Part shown: piece after piece, positions 44,745 through 56,062 of the stretch
Layout: the number at the start of each line of letters is the position of its first letter
How positions within the stretch are numbered: the stretch's first letter is position 1
Origin: Corylus avellana
Lineage: Eukaryota; Streptophyta; Magnoliopsida; Fagales; Betulaceae
NCBI RefSeq assembly: GCF_901000735.1
Contig: NC_081546.1
Span: 14,461,629-14,525,628 of the forward strand
Reading direction: 5' to 3'
DNA length: 64,000 nucleotides
Position numbers and translations under genes: made by a program
Notes under the pieces: model-generated
What the model was told of the DNA's origin: nothing
Database searches by the model: none
The model's input: only the letters and a program-made list of their open reading frames with translations

Positions 44745-45775
44745 AATCAGTTTAGTCTCATTCATTGATAAACGAGCATAAAGCTCAAATAACACAAAGC
44801 AAAAGCTCTGAAGCAACCATACCGAAGCTACGAGGTTACAAACGTCAAAGATGACATATTACATTCCAGACTCAAACAAAATTCGCTAGCCTATGACTAA
44901 TTTTCAAATTAAACAGCAGATCTGCGCCAAACAGACTCAAACCAATGCATAGGTAGCTCATATTCCTTGGCACTAAGGGTAGAGAACCCCAAGAACCCCA
45001 AGCCAAAGCTCATCCTCCTCAACCCGAAAGTCAGGATAGCGTTTATATCCACAACCTGAAGGTCTAGACCAAAGCAACAAACTCGAAGGGTATCAAGCGG
45101 GCAGATCAAGAAAGAGGACCAAGCATTATTACAAGCAAAAACAAAAACGATTACAGGGAAACAAAACAAGACATAAAGAACAAAAAAAGGAAAGGCGGAC
45201 AAAATTGTAGGGAAATAAACAACATAAAAAGAACGCCAAGAGGATGACAGCAGCCGGAAAGAAGAGCCGACTGCGTGCTCGCCGGAAACTGAAAACGGAA
45301 GGGGTGTTGGAAGCTCATCGCGGTGGAGGCGCGAGAAAAGGCCCAACAGAGGATGGTGGGCGGCGGAGCACACAAAGTGGATTGGCGGCACACTCAAATG
45401 GAGAGGTAAGTTTGAGTGAAACCCTAAGAGCATCACCGACAACGTGTACCTAAACAAGTAGAAAAAACAACAAAAGCAAATACAAAAAAAACACAAAAAA
45501 ATAAAAAATAAAATAAAAAACAACAACAACAACAACTAGGGACCAAAGGTGGGGGAAGTGGTGGAGAGGATGGGAAATGAAAAAAAAATCGCCCAAAGAG
45601 CTAGGGGCATCAGGTGAATAGGCTAGTTTGCTAAACAAAAGAGGGCGATAGGAGGGGAGGGGGGAGGCAGAAGAGAGAGAGGGGAGGAGGGCGGGAGGGG
45701 GAGAACAAAGGTTCTCCCCCTCCGACGGCTGCTAGAGACGAAACCCTAGCAGGGAGGGGAGGGGGCTAAACATAG
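44745..45775 (-). repeat. Transcript-like repeat, possible retroposon
   Basis: Read on the minus strand it starts with a C-rich, pyrimidine-rich leader (CCCCCTCCCCTCCCTGCTAG...), contains CTCTCTCTCTTCTGCC, and ends TATCAATGAATGAGACTAAACTGATTCCTTTCA followed by AAAACAAA, a processed-transcript style end. One frame is open for about 208 codons (45535-44909) but is hydrophobic and low in complexity. It may be a truncated LINE, a SINE-like or a processed host copy. A short A-run and no clear duplication leave it unassigned. Confidence 0.35.
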
Positions 45776-46607
45776 TGACCTTTTTATGTTGAGGACAAGT
45801 GCAGGAAACACATTACATTTTTTAAATGTAATGTTGAGTAGTTGTTATTGTAAATTGATATAAAAAGTGAAAAGTCGGCTTTTTGTGAAAACTTAGTAAT
45901 TTTTATACTTACTGAGATCGTTGTTTCATTAATCCGCCTATGCAAATGTGGTTAACTCTATGATCGCATAGACAATGTTGATGTTTCCGGTTGAGAGATT
46001 AGCATCTAGCTCAGTTTAAGCTTATGAGTGTTGTAATTGTGTGTTACAAACACTTGTTTTCAACTCTTAAATTTTTCAGCCATTTTTTATTAATTGTTTT
46101 ATTACTATTTCTTGAAATTATTTACCATTTGACTATAAAAATTATTCATGAGTCTTTATTTAGTTTTACAGTTTTGAACGTTGGAATTAATTGTCAAGTT
46201 TTTATGGCAATTGATCATTTGATCATTAACAAATATTTTCCATTTTTTACGTTATGACATTTGGTCATTAACCCATTGATTTTGGTTTTCCGTTTGTATC
46301 CGTTGGCCATTAACTATCTTTTTTTGACCAAATGATTTTCTCTATTGGTGAAGTTTAATGGTTTTTATCTTCAACCGTTTCACTGTTTAATACGTTTGGT
46401 ATTAAATTTCTTTTAAGTTTTACCAAAACTTAAGTTGACACTTTCTAGCAAAATAGTAATATAAAAGACTACTTTTGTTATTGTTTGGTCGGCTCCTTGA
46501 GAGAGAGAAAAGACAATTCTATATTTACATCCAATTTTGGGTGGCATATTTATCTAGTTTTTGCCCATAAAATAAAAGTCCACCTAGTGTCTTTTATTCG
46601 GTGTTTT
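45776..46607. other. Unassigned DNA up to the left edge of copy B
   Basis: No gene. CATTACATTTTTTAAATGTAATG near 45810 is a perfect palindrome of 23 with a short centre. GGTCATTAACCCATTG and related words recur near 46200-46320. The left edge of copy B is taken at 46608 because copy A begins there after a gap; homology may extend further left. Confidence 0.35.
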
Positions 46608-47907
46608 TCTCTATGTCTTTCATCAAGCAAATTAAAGGGTTGTTCGATTCCTGTTTATTATTGAAAGTATATCCTTAACGAAGGTAGATGCTATAGTCTA
46701 ATCCTAGGAGGTTGCGTATCAAAGGATCTGATCCCACCGAGTTATATACTTCGGGAGACACGAATCAACCTTTAAGTGCAATGCACTTGCGTGATTCTAT
46801 AGCATTGTGAGATTTTTCTATACTCTACTTTTCATCTCTTGTATTTTATTTACTTTATTGTTAATTTTCAAATTTTAATGATTTTATATTATTAAGGATT
46901 TGTGCACCTTCTAAAATTATTTCCAACATGGAGTCCGTGCCGGAAGAACTTAGGTGATCTTAGATTGTGGTATCTGGGCTTGAGCTTAGCCGTCTTTAGT
47001 AGATTTATACAGCTGCCTTCTGTGGCATGTCATTGTAATGTTGTATATTTATTGAATGTTTAGATGTAATGATTTTATGAGATGTATTAATTGCTCTGGT
47101 GTATTTTATTGGCAAGTCTATTAGGTCAATTCATGACAAAAGTTATTATATGCTATTTCCGCTGCATTAATTGTTCAAGGACATAGTAGTAGCTTCCTGT
47201 GGTATATTGTAAAAGAAAACTTCTCCACTTTCGCCCTGCATTTTGGGCGGGACGTTAACATGAATTGACCTTGAAATTATCTTTGTAGATGTTCGTTCTT
47301 GGAAGCGCTGCGTTGGAAATTGATGCTGGTTATTGTGGTACTTGAAGATAATTAGAATTGTCTCAAATAATTTTCTTTCCACTTTTCGCTATATTTACTC
47401 TGATAGTTAGTTCAGACCATTTGTGGGTAGTAAACAATACTTTATTATTTATGTTTTAAGCTAATTTTTTATATACTTTAAGTTCTTTTTGTTGGTGATT
47501 TATCAAGTACTAATTTTAATTATTGGTGAACTATGTTAAAAAGCAAATTTGATAAAATATTATTGGGTTAATTTGATGAATTTCACTTTTTTTTTTTTTT
47601 TTTTTTTGGGTGTGGAAGTCTTATGAATGAACATAACTTCAAGTGAGCAAGCACATATCTACAACAAATAGCATGTGAGGTTGTACTCCCAAGTCAACTA
47701 TTGTGATTGTACGTAATCATTTCATAATTAAACTCTTTTTTACAGTGCTAAAACAGACAGGAATTCAAACTTGTCATGACCAAATGAACGCGCTTATACA
47801 GTAAACAGCCGAACAACTGTTTGTTTTACGTACGGCTATAAATTAAATCATGGTTAATTAATTTGTTGGTAATTTTTAAGGTGAGACTACACTTTTATAT
47901 TAATATT
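46608..47907 (+). other. Duplicated noncoding tract, left part of copy B
   Basis: Matches 9383-10452 joined to 14510-14729 without the copia insertion. The T-run at 47588-47607 is longer than in copy A. No gene. Confidence 0.5.
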
Positions 47908-48180
47908 AGGGTTAAATACCTTTTTGCTCAATGTGGTTTAACAACTTTATTTTTTGTCCCCTAAGGTTTAGTTTTTATCATAAGAGTTACCTCGGGTTTA
48001 CATAAAAACGAAGATGGTACCTCCATTTAAATTTTGTCCAAAATTTGACGAAAAGATACGTTAGCACCATTAAAAAATTGGCATATGTCCATATATTAAC
48101 TAAAAATACAAAATTAAAATTTTAAAATTAAAAAAATTATAAATTAAAAAAAAAAAAAAGAAAAAAAAAAAAGAAAAGGG
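47908..48180 (+). mobile_element. Hairpin-bearing dispersed repeat, copy B, deleted
   Basis: AGGGTTAAATACCTTTTTGC terminus as in 14730, but the GC hairpin cassette is absent and the A-run is longer. This copy probably lost the hairpin part. Confidence 0.45.
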
Positions 48181-48678
48181 TGAAAGTGGTGGCTCAAGCA
48201 TTAATGGGTTCAAAGAAGAAACAAAAGAACCGGGGTTCGAGCCAAGTTCTTCTTGAATATATGGAACCATCAAACCGGCAATGGAGCGAAGCCGCTCGCA
48301 AGCGAACTTGGGATCAGTTCGTATAAGCTCGACCTGATTTCTAAATGAGGCGTTTCGTGAACACAAATCCTAACTCGAATATTAAACGAAGAAAGCTCGG
48401 CTCAACATGGTTAGGCTCGTGAGCGCGCTTGTGAGCAAGCTCGTATAAGGCTCAACTCCAATATTTTTTATTAAGTAATAAATAACAATATATAGTCAAT
48501 ATTACTCAATAATAATAAATATTTGATATAATCATTAATCATTATATCATATGATATAATCATATAGTATTACTGTATAATTTATTGTGCCATCAACCAT
48601 TTAATCAAAGAATTATTAGATACTTTATAGTTAGAAAACGTATATCACATGATCTTAGATCTAAGATAATATTATTAT
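48181..48678 (+). other. Duplicated tract, copy B
   Basis: Partner of 15071-15710. GAGCGAAGCCGCTCGC palindromic words near 48283. It is shorter than copy A because an AT repeat is missing. No gene recognised. Confidence 0.4.
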
Positions 48679-48950
48679 ACCACAAGGGTGGTAGTTGAGT
48701 TGGTAGAAGAATTCCTTTCATCCTAGTGGTCGCGTGTTCGAATCCGCTTGCGGTAGTAGATGCGTGAACCAGATGCTACTTTGAAGGGGCTCTACTGGCT
48801 CACACCTTTGTGGGGTTGTGATGACGGGCTCGCCTTCCCAGGCAGTAGCTATGGCTCAAACTGGACATTCCACAGCGGGTGGGAACCCCGATGGTAACGC
48901 CCAAGGGGGGAAACTACACTGGTCGCCCCTTCCCACCTTTTTAATTAGAA

Positions 48951-48990
<40 letters not shown>
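48679..48990 (+). mobile_element. tRNA-derived SINE, copy B only
   Basis: The head has pol III boxes: an A box TAGTTGAGTTGG (48692-48703) and a B box GTTCGAATCC (near 48737-48746). A tRNA-unrelated body of about 190 bp follows, then a tail of (AAT)n (48948-48990). Copy A lacks it: its AATATTATTATATTAATATG reads through. The target is AT-rich, so the duplication cannot be delimited. Confidence 0.85.
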
Positions 48991-48993
<3 letters not shown>

Positions 48994-49638
48994 TATTAAT
49001 ATGTATTGTGAGATAAGATGATCATATAATTTCAGTATGCGTGTATGACCATTTGATCATTAGAAATTTAGAACTTAAGAGTTTGAGCATTACCATTAGA
49101 TAATAAGTTCAATTTAAAAAAAAAAAAAAGAAAAGAAAAAGAAAAGAAAAAGATAATAAGTTAATATGATAATAATTTAAATCATTAATCATATGATCTA
49201 ATTTAATGAGATTATATGATTTTATAATATCAAATTAAGTAATTGACAATAGATTCAACAATGTGTTACTTATAACAATAATTGAAGTATTAATTTATTT
49301 TTTGAACAATGTTTTGACCATTTTTTGAACAAATGTTTTTAACCATTTGTAACATTTTTTTTTTAATTGAACCATACGATGTCGTCTTACACTTAAACCA
49401 TTAAAAACAAAAAAAAAATTAATTGAAGGCAAAGCTACGTTGTTTTGCACTTCTGTATATTCATATCTTCTTCCTACGTTAAACCTAAACAAAAATCACT
49501 TAGCATCTCACCGTCTCATGCTCATGCTCTCACTCTACATCTGTCTCCCAGTCTCTTGTCTCCTGCCATCTCCTCTCTCATCTCTCTCTCGCTGCCGTCC
49601 TCACCTCTCCTTCTCTCGGTTTCGTTGTCATCCTCGCC
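48991..49638 (+). other. AT-rich duplicated tract, copy B
   Basis: Partner of about 15720-16355. Has AAAAGAAAAGAAAAAGAAAAG-type runs near 49120-49150, and ends with the TCTC-rich leader of the RNase H2C-like fragment. Confidence 0.4.
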
Positions 49639-49930
49639 TTGCCGTCTCCCGCCGATTTGGTGGACCTCGGCAATAAGGTCCACCAGCTCCCCTACTCCAT
49701 CAAGTACAACAAGCCTTCCTCTGTTTCCCACTATTTCAAACCCAAACCCACTAGTAGTCTCCACCATCTTTCCCCCTCTTTCTATGCTTTTGTAAAATTC
49801 TCTGAAATTTGTGCTCTTTGGTAAATGGGAAGGGATTGAGGTGGAGGGGTTAGAGCTGTAGGAAGCCTATTTGAGACAAAGGAAGTTGCAGGGAACGGTC
49901 ATTCCAATTCCATAGGGGTATTCTGGTATG
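49639..49930 (+). pseudogene. RNase H2 subunit C-like gene fragment (copy B)
   Basis: Same structure as copy A. Exon 1 reads ADLVDLGNKVHQLPYSIKYN, then KPSSVSHYFKPKPT, with Gln where copy A has a stop. The intron is 49754-49832 (79 bp, GT...AG). Exon 2 reads IEVEGLELxEAYLRQRKLQG and GYSGM, followed by TAA. The TAG before GYSGM is shared with copy A, so the fragment was already broken before the duplication; a second stop sits in the exon 2 Leu-Gln position (GAGCTGTAG). No ATG. Confidence 0.6.
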
Positions 49931-50095
49931 TAATTCTTTCTCGAGCCTGATCTTGAGCTCAAATAGGGTTCCAATCCTCTCGAGCTTGATTTTCAAGCTT
50001 GTGCTGAGCCCGAGCTTGACCCTATAGTAAACGAGCCAAGCTCGAACAAGGAAAGCTAGCTCAGGCTCGACTCGTTTACACCCTAACCTATTTCT
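49931..50095 (+). repeat. CTCGAG/AAGCTT-rich repeat end, copy B
   Basis: Partner of 16648-16805; ends GACTCGTTTACACCCTAA. Confidence 0.4.
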
Positions 50096-50345
50096 GTCTA
50101 ATTTGACTAAAAATTTTGCACATGCAACGCAATGCATTTTTTTTCTTCTTTTTTCTTTTTTTTTGTCCAAAATTGCCCAATATTTTTTTAACAGAATTCC
50201 AAAAATACCCCCAAATTAAATTTTTTTTTTTAAAAAAATAGACCAAAAAGTTAAAATTTGAAAAAAAAAAAAAAAAAATGGGGTGGCCGTAGCCACTGTT
50301 TTGGCCATTTGGGGTTGGTGTGGCCAACCCTTTGGCCATGGGGGT
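50096..50345 (+). repeat. Hairpin repeat, left half, copy B
   Basis: GGGGTGGCCGTAGCCACTG and GGCCATGGGGGT before the solo LTR; target GGGGT at 50341-50345. Confidence 0.5.
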
Positions 50346-51842
50346 TGATAAGTGCTAAAATATTCATATTTTAGCCACTTAATTTACATTTGTTAATTTC
50401 TTAGTTTTGTTATTTTGTGCCATTTTATTCCATTTTTGTGTTTTCTGTGTTTTATAGGATTTTGGAAGAAAAGAAAGCATTTTTGGAAAGTTCGAGCATA
50501 AAGGACAAAATTGGGAAAAAGTTAGAAGTCTTGGATCAAGGAAGCATCCAGGTGCAGTGCGCTCGAGTGCACTACACCTAGGCTCGAGCACATCAATGCT
50601 CAAGCGCCACAGCCAAGGAGTGAGCCTAGGCTTGTGTTCGCGTGCACAAGAAGAAGCATCAATCGCAACGGCGATCGAGTGTAGAAGGCATCCGATTGAT
50701 CGATGGTGTGCGATCGAGCGCACCTTCCCTAGGATTGAGCGCACTCGCGCGCTGGAGAAAATTCTGATGCGATCAAGATTCCCTTTCCTTCCTAAACTAG
50801 GTTTCTCAAGTCCTAGTTGAACTAGGACTTAAAACCTATGATTTTACTAGGATTTTTAGGTTTTTCCTAAGCCTATAAATAGACCTCTAAGCCTCACCAA
50901 ATTGGAGAGACAACTTGAGAGAGGAGAATTTGGAGGCTACTTCCAAAAGCTTTTCGGTTTCTTCTTTCCCTTTTATTTTTAGTTAGGAGCTAGATTGAAG
51001 CCCTAATCGTGTCTTTTTAGGATTTCAACATTGGCACCTTTGCTACAATCATATTTTGGTGTATTTAACTTGATTATTTACTGCTTAATTGAATTCCTCA
51101 TATGAATGTGTTTGATCAACATATGCATGTGGTATGGATTAGTTATATAAGTCAATTTGAATGATCGAGTCTTGGGCTTAATAAAGTGACAAAAGATACT
51201 TTTGCGGGTTCTTGGGGTAATCAACATAGGGAACTGGGAGTATACACCCATGCCCTAAGCCTCATGTGTTTGTCGATTTTCATAGATTTATGCTTTCTTA
51301 AAGAACAACTTAGTATACACCCATGCTAAATCCTTTGAGAAAGAAAAGAGTTAGAGTATACACCCATGCCCTAAGCCTCATGTGTTTGTCGATTTTTATA
51401 GATTTATGCTTTCTTAAAGAACAACTTAGTATACACCCATGCTAAATCCTTTGAGAAAGAAAAGAGTTAGAGTATACACCCATGCCTAATTTGTTGCTTA
51501 GGGAGATCAATAGCTTAAGGAGTATACATCTATGCCCTTAGGTTGGCAAACATTAAATATACCGGCATGATTGACGCATTGGCATATTGTTATCTTAATT
51601 AGTCTGATTAGTGGTCGATATCAAATCCCTAACGCTTTCATTTATCTTTATCTCTTTCATAATATCAATTTCGTGACAATTTTGGTATTTTAATTTAGAA
51701 AATCAATTTTAAGCAAAATCAACAATCTTCGTGGGAATCATCTCATATTTGCCACACTATACTATTGTTTGATCTTGTGCACTTGCGAATTAAAACGTAT
51801 CGAGTATTCCCCTATTAATTTGGGTTGATATTTGGTACAATA
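50346..51842 (+). mobile_element. Solo LTR of the palindrome-rich family (copy B)
   Basis: Same insertion as 17043-18467: the GGGGT duplication (50341-50345, 51843-51847) is identical. It ends TTTGGTACAATA, two changes from copy A. A 116-bp tandem duplication is new here: TGCCCTAAGCCTCATG starts at 51251 and 51367. TATAAATA lies near 50874. Confidence 0.85.
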
Positions 51843-52022
51843 GGGGTGGCTAGGCCACCCCCATCTAGTTGGATTGGGGTTGGCTCGCCACCCCCACTGC
51901 CCGTGGGGCTGGTTTCGGCGACCCCCAAGGAGCCAAACAGGGGTGGCTCGGCGACCCTCAATCCTGTCAAATAAACACCCCCAATTTTTTTTTTTTTTGC
52001 TTTTTCTGCTTTTTTCGGTTAA

Positions 52023-52050
<28 letters not shown>
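51843..52050 (+). repeat. Hairpin repeat, right half, copy B
   Basis: GGGGTGGCTAGGCCACCCCC, GGCTCGCCACCCCC and a T-run (52024-52049). Confidence 0.5.
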
Positions 52051-52053
<3 letters not shown>

Positions 52054-52925
52054 AGAAAGGCAATTTATTAAGTCTGTTCAATAATTTTCGTTAGAGAAAA
52101 CAGAAATTGTTGACGGATGGGTCACATTGCGAAAATTTGGAAGGTGGTATTTCTCCAACTTATAGGGTGTCAATTATCTTTTCATTAAGGAACATGATAA
52201 TAAGATATGCATAAACAATATGCATTCATAATTAAGAAGATTGAAAAATACTATACTTGGTGATGGTTTCGAAAAGTTGGCAATTGGTCTATGGTTAGCA
52301 TTTAAAAAAATATATATATGTGTATCATGTGCCACACTTTCCCATACTACTATAATAAACATAAAAAGCAAATGAAAATTGCATGTCACCAACACATTTT
52401 GAGTTGATGTTCCTTTTCTTTCAATGTATGGAATTTTCTTATCCTCTCTAACAACAGCTAAGACATGTGTTTTGTTGGTAATATGATTACGAAAATGTGA
52501 TTGCACACCATAAAATAAACAATTCTTAAATCATGATCGAACTTTAAGAAGAAAAGAACTATGCTATTTAAAACTAAACTGCAAAACAATAATTACTTGC
52601 TAGAAGATTTCGGCCACTCGGTTTTTATGCTATGCAAAACTTTATTTCTTGTTTCTCCAAGGAACACGTGCATTCTCAGGGATTTATGAGACCTTCAAAT
52701 CTTTTCACTAATGACTAACAATAACAAATAGTGTGGGCTCTTCTCTTACTCTTTTAAAACTTAAACTTATTTTCAAGAGTTAACTCAAAAATATTAGTTC
52801 TTAGTTAAACCTAAAGAATTGCAATGATGTGTATTTTGCAAGAGCTACAAGCTTCTCTATTTATAGGCTTCGAATACTAAGAAAGGTTGGAGAATTAGTC
52901 CATGAGGGGCTAGCACTAGGGGTGG
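52051..52925 (+). other. Duplicated noncoding tract, copy B
   Basis: Partner of 18661-19556; no gene. (TA)n is short at 52312-52319. Confidence 0.4.
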
Positions 52926-54885
52926 ATTGTAACATCCCCAAAAACTAGCATTGACCAATCTGGCAGGGTTACTGGTAATTACCTAAATTTAATCAATTGG
53001 TGACTAAATGGGAAACCGCCCCCTAAGCATTATCAGAGTTAATGCATCGAAAGGTGAAATAAATCTGGGAAGTCAATTAATCATTACAGGTATAAGTATA
53101 ATCCTCAATACAAAGACACAGAACAACTATCAATAATTTAAAGCAAACCTGATAATGAAGACCCTTCTTACACAAAGTATGTAGTGGCAGCGATACTACT
53201 ATTGGGTTCTAGAAACAAGCTCCTTATAAGAGTACTAACCGCGTAAGTTAATCATTCGGTGTTTAAAAACTTTTTATTTAGCTTTGGATGTGTCTATTTA
53301 GGGCTTAGAAAGAGATGTACCAACCCATAGCTTTAGATAGAAGCTATGTCGAGACATGATATAAGACTACATATATATATATATATATGTTAACTTTAAC
53401 TCGACTCATTTAATTAAACATGTCAAACTTTTTTATTTAAGCTCTTGGATTTTAAGAACCTGCAATACAATGCCGGTGTCCCGACCATTGTACGCTACTG
53501 TCCATAATAATATCAGCCCGACCAAGTCCGACCTCGGGTGGCCCACGCTAATAATGATGTATATCTTGTAATAACCCGCCCATTAAAGCTGCGCCAGTCA
53601 TGAAATAACCATTGGATCCATTGCCGATATAACACATCCATACTGTTTGACCATAGAATCAAGTCTATATAGTAAGCACATGGTTATTATACCACACGTA
53701 CTGGTGTGCCATGTCATACAATACATCTTATCAACCATTTACTAAAGCATTTACCAAGTTGTACAAAATATAGGCATGCTCATATCATACGCATGCTTAG
53801 TCAGCTGACATATCACACGTTTTTAAGGAAAGTATTCGTAAGTGTTTACTTATCTTGTGTGCTCACTCGAGTCCCCCGACATCACGAATCCCTGTTATAA
53901 CGAAATCTGACTCATTGTTTTAAGCAATACTAGAGAACTTTACGAGGTTTCATCTAACGAAATGGGCTGCTAAAAACCTTCATACCACATATTTGGGCTA
54001 AGGGGCGTGTGTCTTGCTCTCTGGGCGAGAGCTCGCTCCCTAGGGCGAGAGTTCGGCCAAAGAGTTAAGGCTCGGTCCGAAATTCCCGAAATGTGTTTTA
54101 GGCTTCTATCTAAAGCTATGGGTTGGTACATCTCTTTCTAGGCCCTAAATAGATGCATCCATGTACAAATATGCAACTTTAAAGGAAACAAGCTTGGGTT
54201 GAAAGCTTTCTGAAATCATTTTTGGTTTCGTACGAAAGTGGGTACACGAGTTGGCCAAGGTATACTATAAAAATGTGTAACACCAAAAAAGGAATAATAA
54301 CAAACATGAAGAATAGGAAATAAGTTAGAAATTACCTTGAGGATAGCAAGACCTCACCAAGGCTTTCTCCTTCTCTCTTAAAGATCACTCCTCACTATAG
54401 GGTTGAGATTTTTGATGTTTAGGGAGGCTAAAGGTCGAAGGGTAAGGCTTATATAGAGGGTGGAGGCGTGCTTTGGGTCTGAAACGTGGAGAATGGGTTA
54501 AAATTGATTTTTAGAAATGGCAGCGAGTGCTCGGGTACTATTGAGCGAGCGCTCGGTTACTATTTACACAATGGGCAAAAAGGTTCAGGCGTACGTTTTG
54601 GTTTTCTCCAATGGGTTGATGATTGGTCAGTGAGCACTTGTGCGGTCCCCAAGCGAGTACTCGCACCTAGGCCAAGAGCAAGTGCTCGTGTGGTCCCCTG
54701 GTGAATGCTTCGCTAGTAAGGATGGTTTTGGTGTTTTCGGTTCTAAAAGTCTCAAGGGGTTTGGGTTATTTGGAAAATGTTTAGGTCTCATGGTTTAAGG
54801 CTTTGTTTTAAAGAAACATTAACCATTTAAGTAAGAAATCTTAAACCTTTTAGAACGGGTGTTTTGTCGGGGTATTACACTCTCT
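52926..54885 (-). repeat. 3' LTR of the long-LTR element (copy B)
   Basis: TGTAACATCCCC...GGGGTATTACA, as in 19557-21550. Between about 53255 and 53455 the copy A text is replaced by a different segment that includes an inverted copy of about 54108-54170 and a (TA)n tract. Confidence 0.8.
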
Positions 54886-55179
54886 CCCGTCCCACTATTA
54901 TAAGAATTTCGTCCTCGAAATTTCGGGTTAAGTAATAAACAAAATCCTCCCGGGGGAAGGGGTTTTTAAAATAGTTAAAAGCTAGGATAAAAGATATCTA
55001 TTTTAAAAGAAGCATATGAACGATAAGGTCTAGGCATGCATAAATAAATCCAAGAAAATAAAGAAAAGAAACAGTCGCATACATACAAAATTGTCACCAC
55101 CAAGGTGGACTTATAGTCTAGCAAAATATGCACAAACAACCATACAAAACAAAAGGGGTTGTAGGCTCCTCCTAGGGCT

Positions 55180-56062
55180 GTGCTCCCTTGATCCTCGACC
55201 CGGGTTGCCTTGTGTAATATGGCTCCTTCTCCCTTGGTTGACGCTCAGGCTTTGAATGCCGTAATCTCTCACGTCGAGCGGAGGTCCCATTAAGTGGTTG
55301 TGAATCTACTGGATCAAGGAGTGATCAGCTTCCTGAGTCTCCCACATACTCTGGAATGCCGTCGACAGTCTCCCCATCTCCGAGGTAAGGCTCCCCACGG
55401 ACTGTTGAAGTCCACTGAGCGTGTTGTAGATGTGCTCGTGGTCAAGGCCGCTCGCTGGTAAGGACGAGGAGGCTCCATCAGCTGTGCGTCCTCCTGGTGC
55501 CACCCTCAGTGCTTGTGCCACTCTTGGCCCTAGCTCGGCCCCACAGAGATGAGACTTGCTTTCATTGAGAAATCGGGAAGTAAATGGTCCTCTGGACTTC
55601 ACCAGCTCCTCGCCTGCATCCCGATGACTAGGTCCCCATAAGGTAGGGAGGTGATCTGCTTGGCCAGTCAAACTCCTATCGTCGTCGAGAGCACAATGGA
55701 GCCATAGTCAATGGAGCTCTCAGTCAGGAGGGCGTACAAGAAGAGACCCTTATCCTGTGTGACAATGGCAAGGCGCTGGACTGGGAGAACTCGACTAATC
55801 ATCATAGCATATACCATCCAATCATCTTCCTAGAGGGCATTGATCTGGAAGCCACCTTCTCCCTCCATGCTCATCTAATGGGGGTGCCTATCGGTAAACG
55901 CTTGACCATATGGCGATGGCTCAGAGTGCCATCAAGTGCCAATGGGAAGTAGGGTCGTGTAACCGTGGTGTCTCGGTAATTTGGTTGATGAAATTGGGGA
56001 TCACTAGGATCGGTCTGCCCCTCAACTAGGTCTGGAATGAATCTGCTTTCTGGCCATGCAAG
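55180..56062 (-). pseudogene. Transposase_32-like ORF, C-terminal part (copy B)
   Basis: Minus strand. The N-terminal part continues at 61299-61746 across the inserted LTR element. Kept segments: ISRVLPVQRLAIVTQDK and SSIDYGSIVLSTTIGV, LAKQITSLPYGD, and an open C-terminal stretch (55671-55306) with GLQQSVGSLTSEMGRLS, a likely coiled coil. The insertion and several shifts destroy the gene, but this copy preserves more of the C-terminal half than copy A. Confidence 0.55.

Noticed and set aside
44909..45535. 208-codon open frame on the minus strand
   Set aside because: Very hydrophobic, Phe/Leu/Cys-rich at its start because of T-rich DNA, with no recognised domain; it lies in a transcript-like repeat.
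45806..45834. Palindrome CATTACATTTTTTAAATGTAATG as a terminator or target duplication
   Set aside because: A short AT palindrome is expected by chance in this composition, and a matching target on the other side of the 44745-45775 repeat could not be fixed.
48683..48750. A tRNA gene
   Set aside because: A and B boxes fit, but there is no cloverleaf with a proper acceptor stem, and a SINE body and (AAT)n tail follow.
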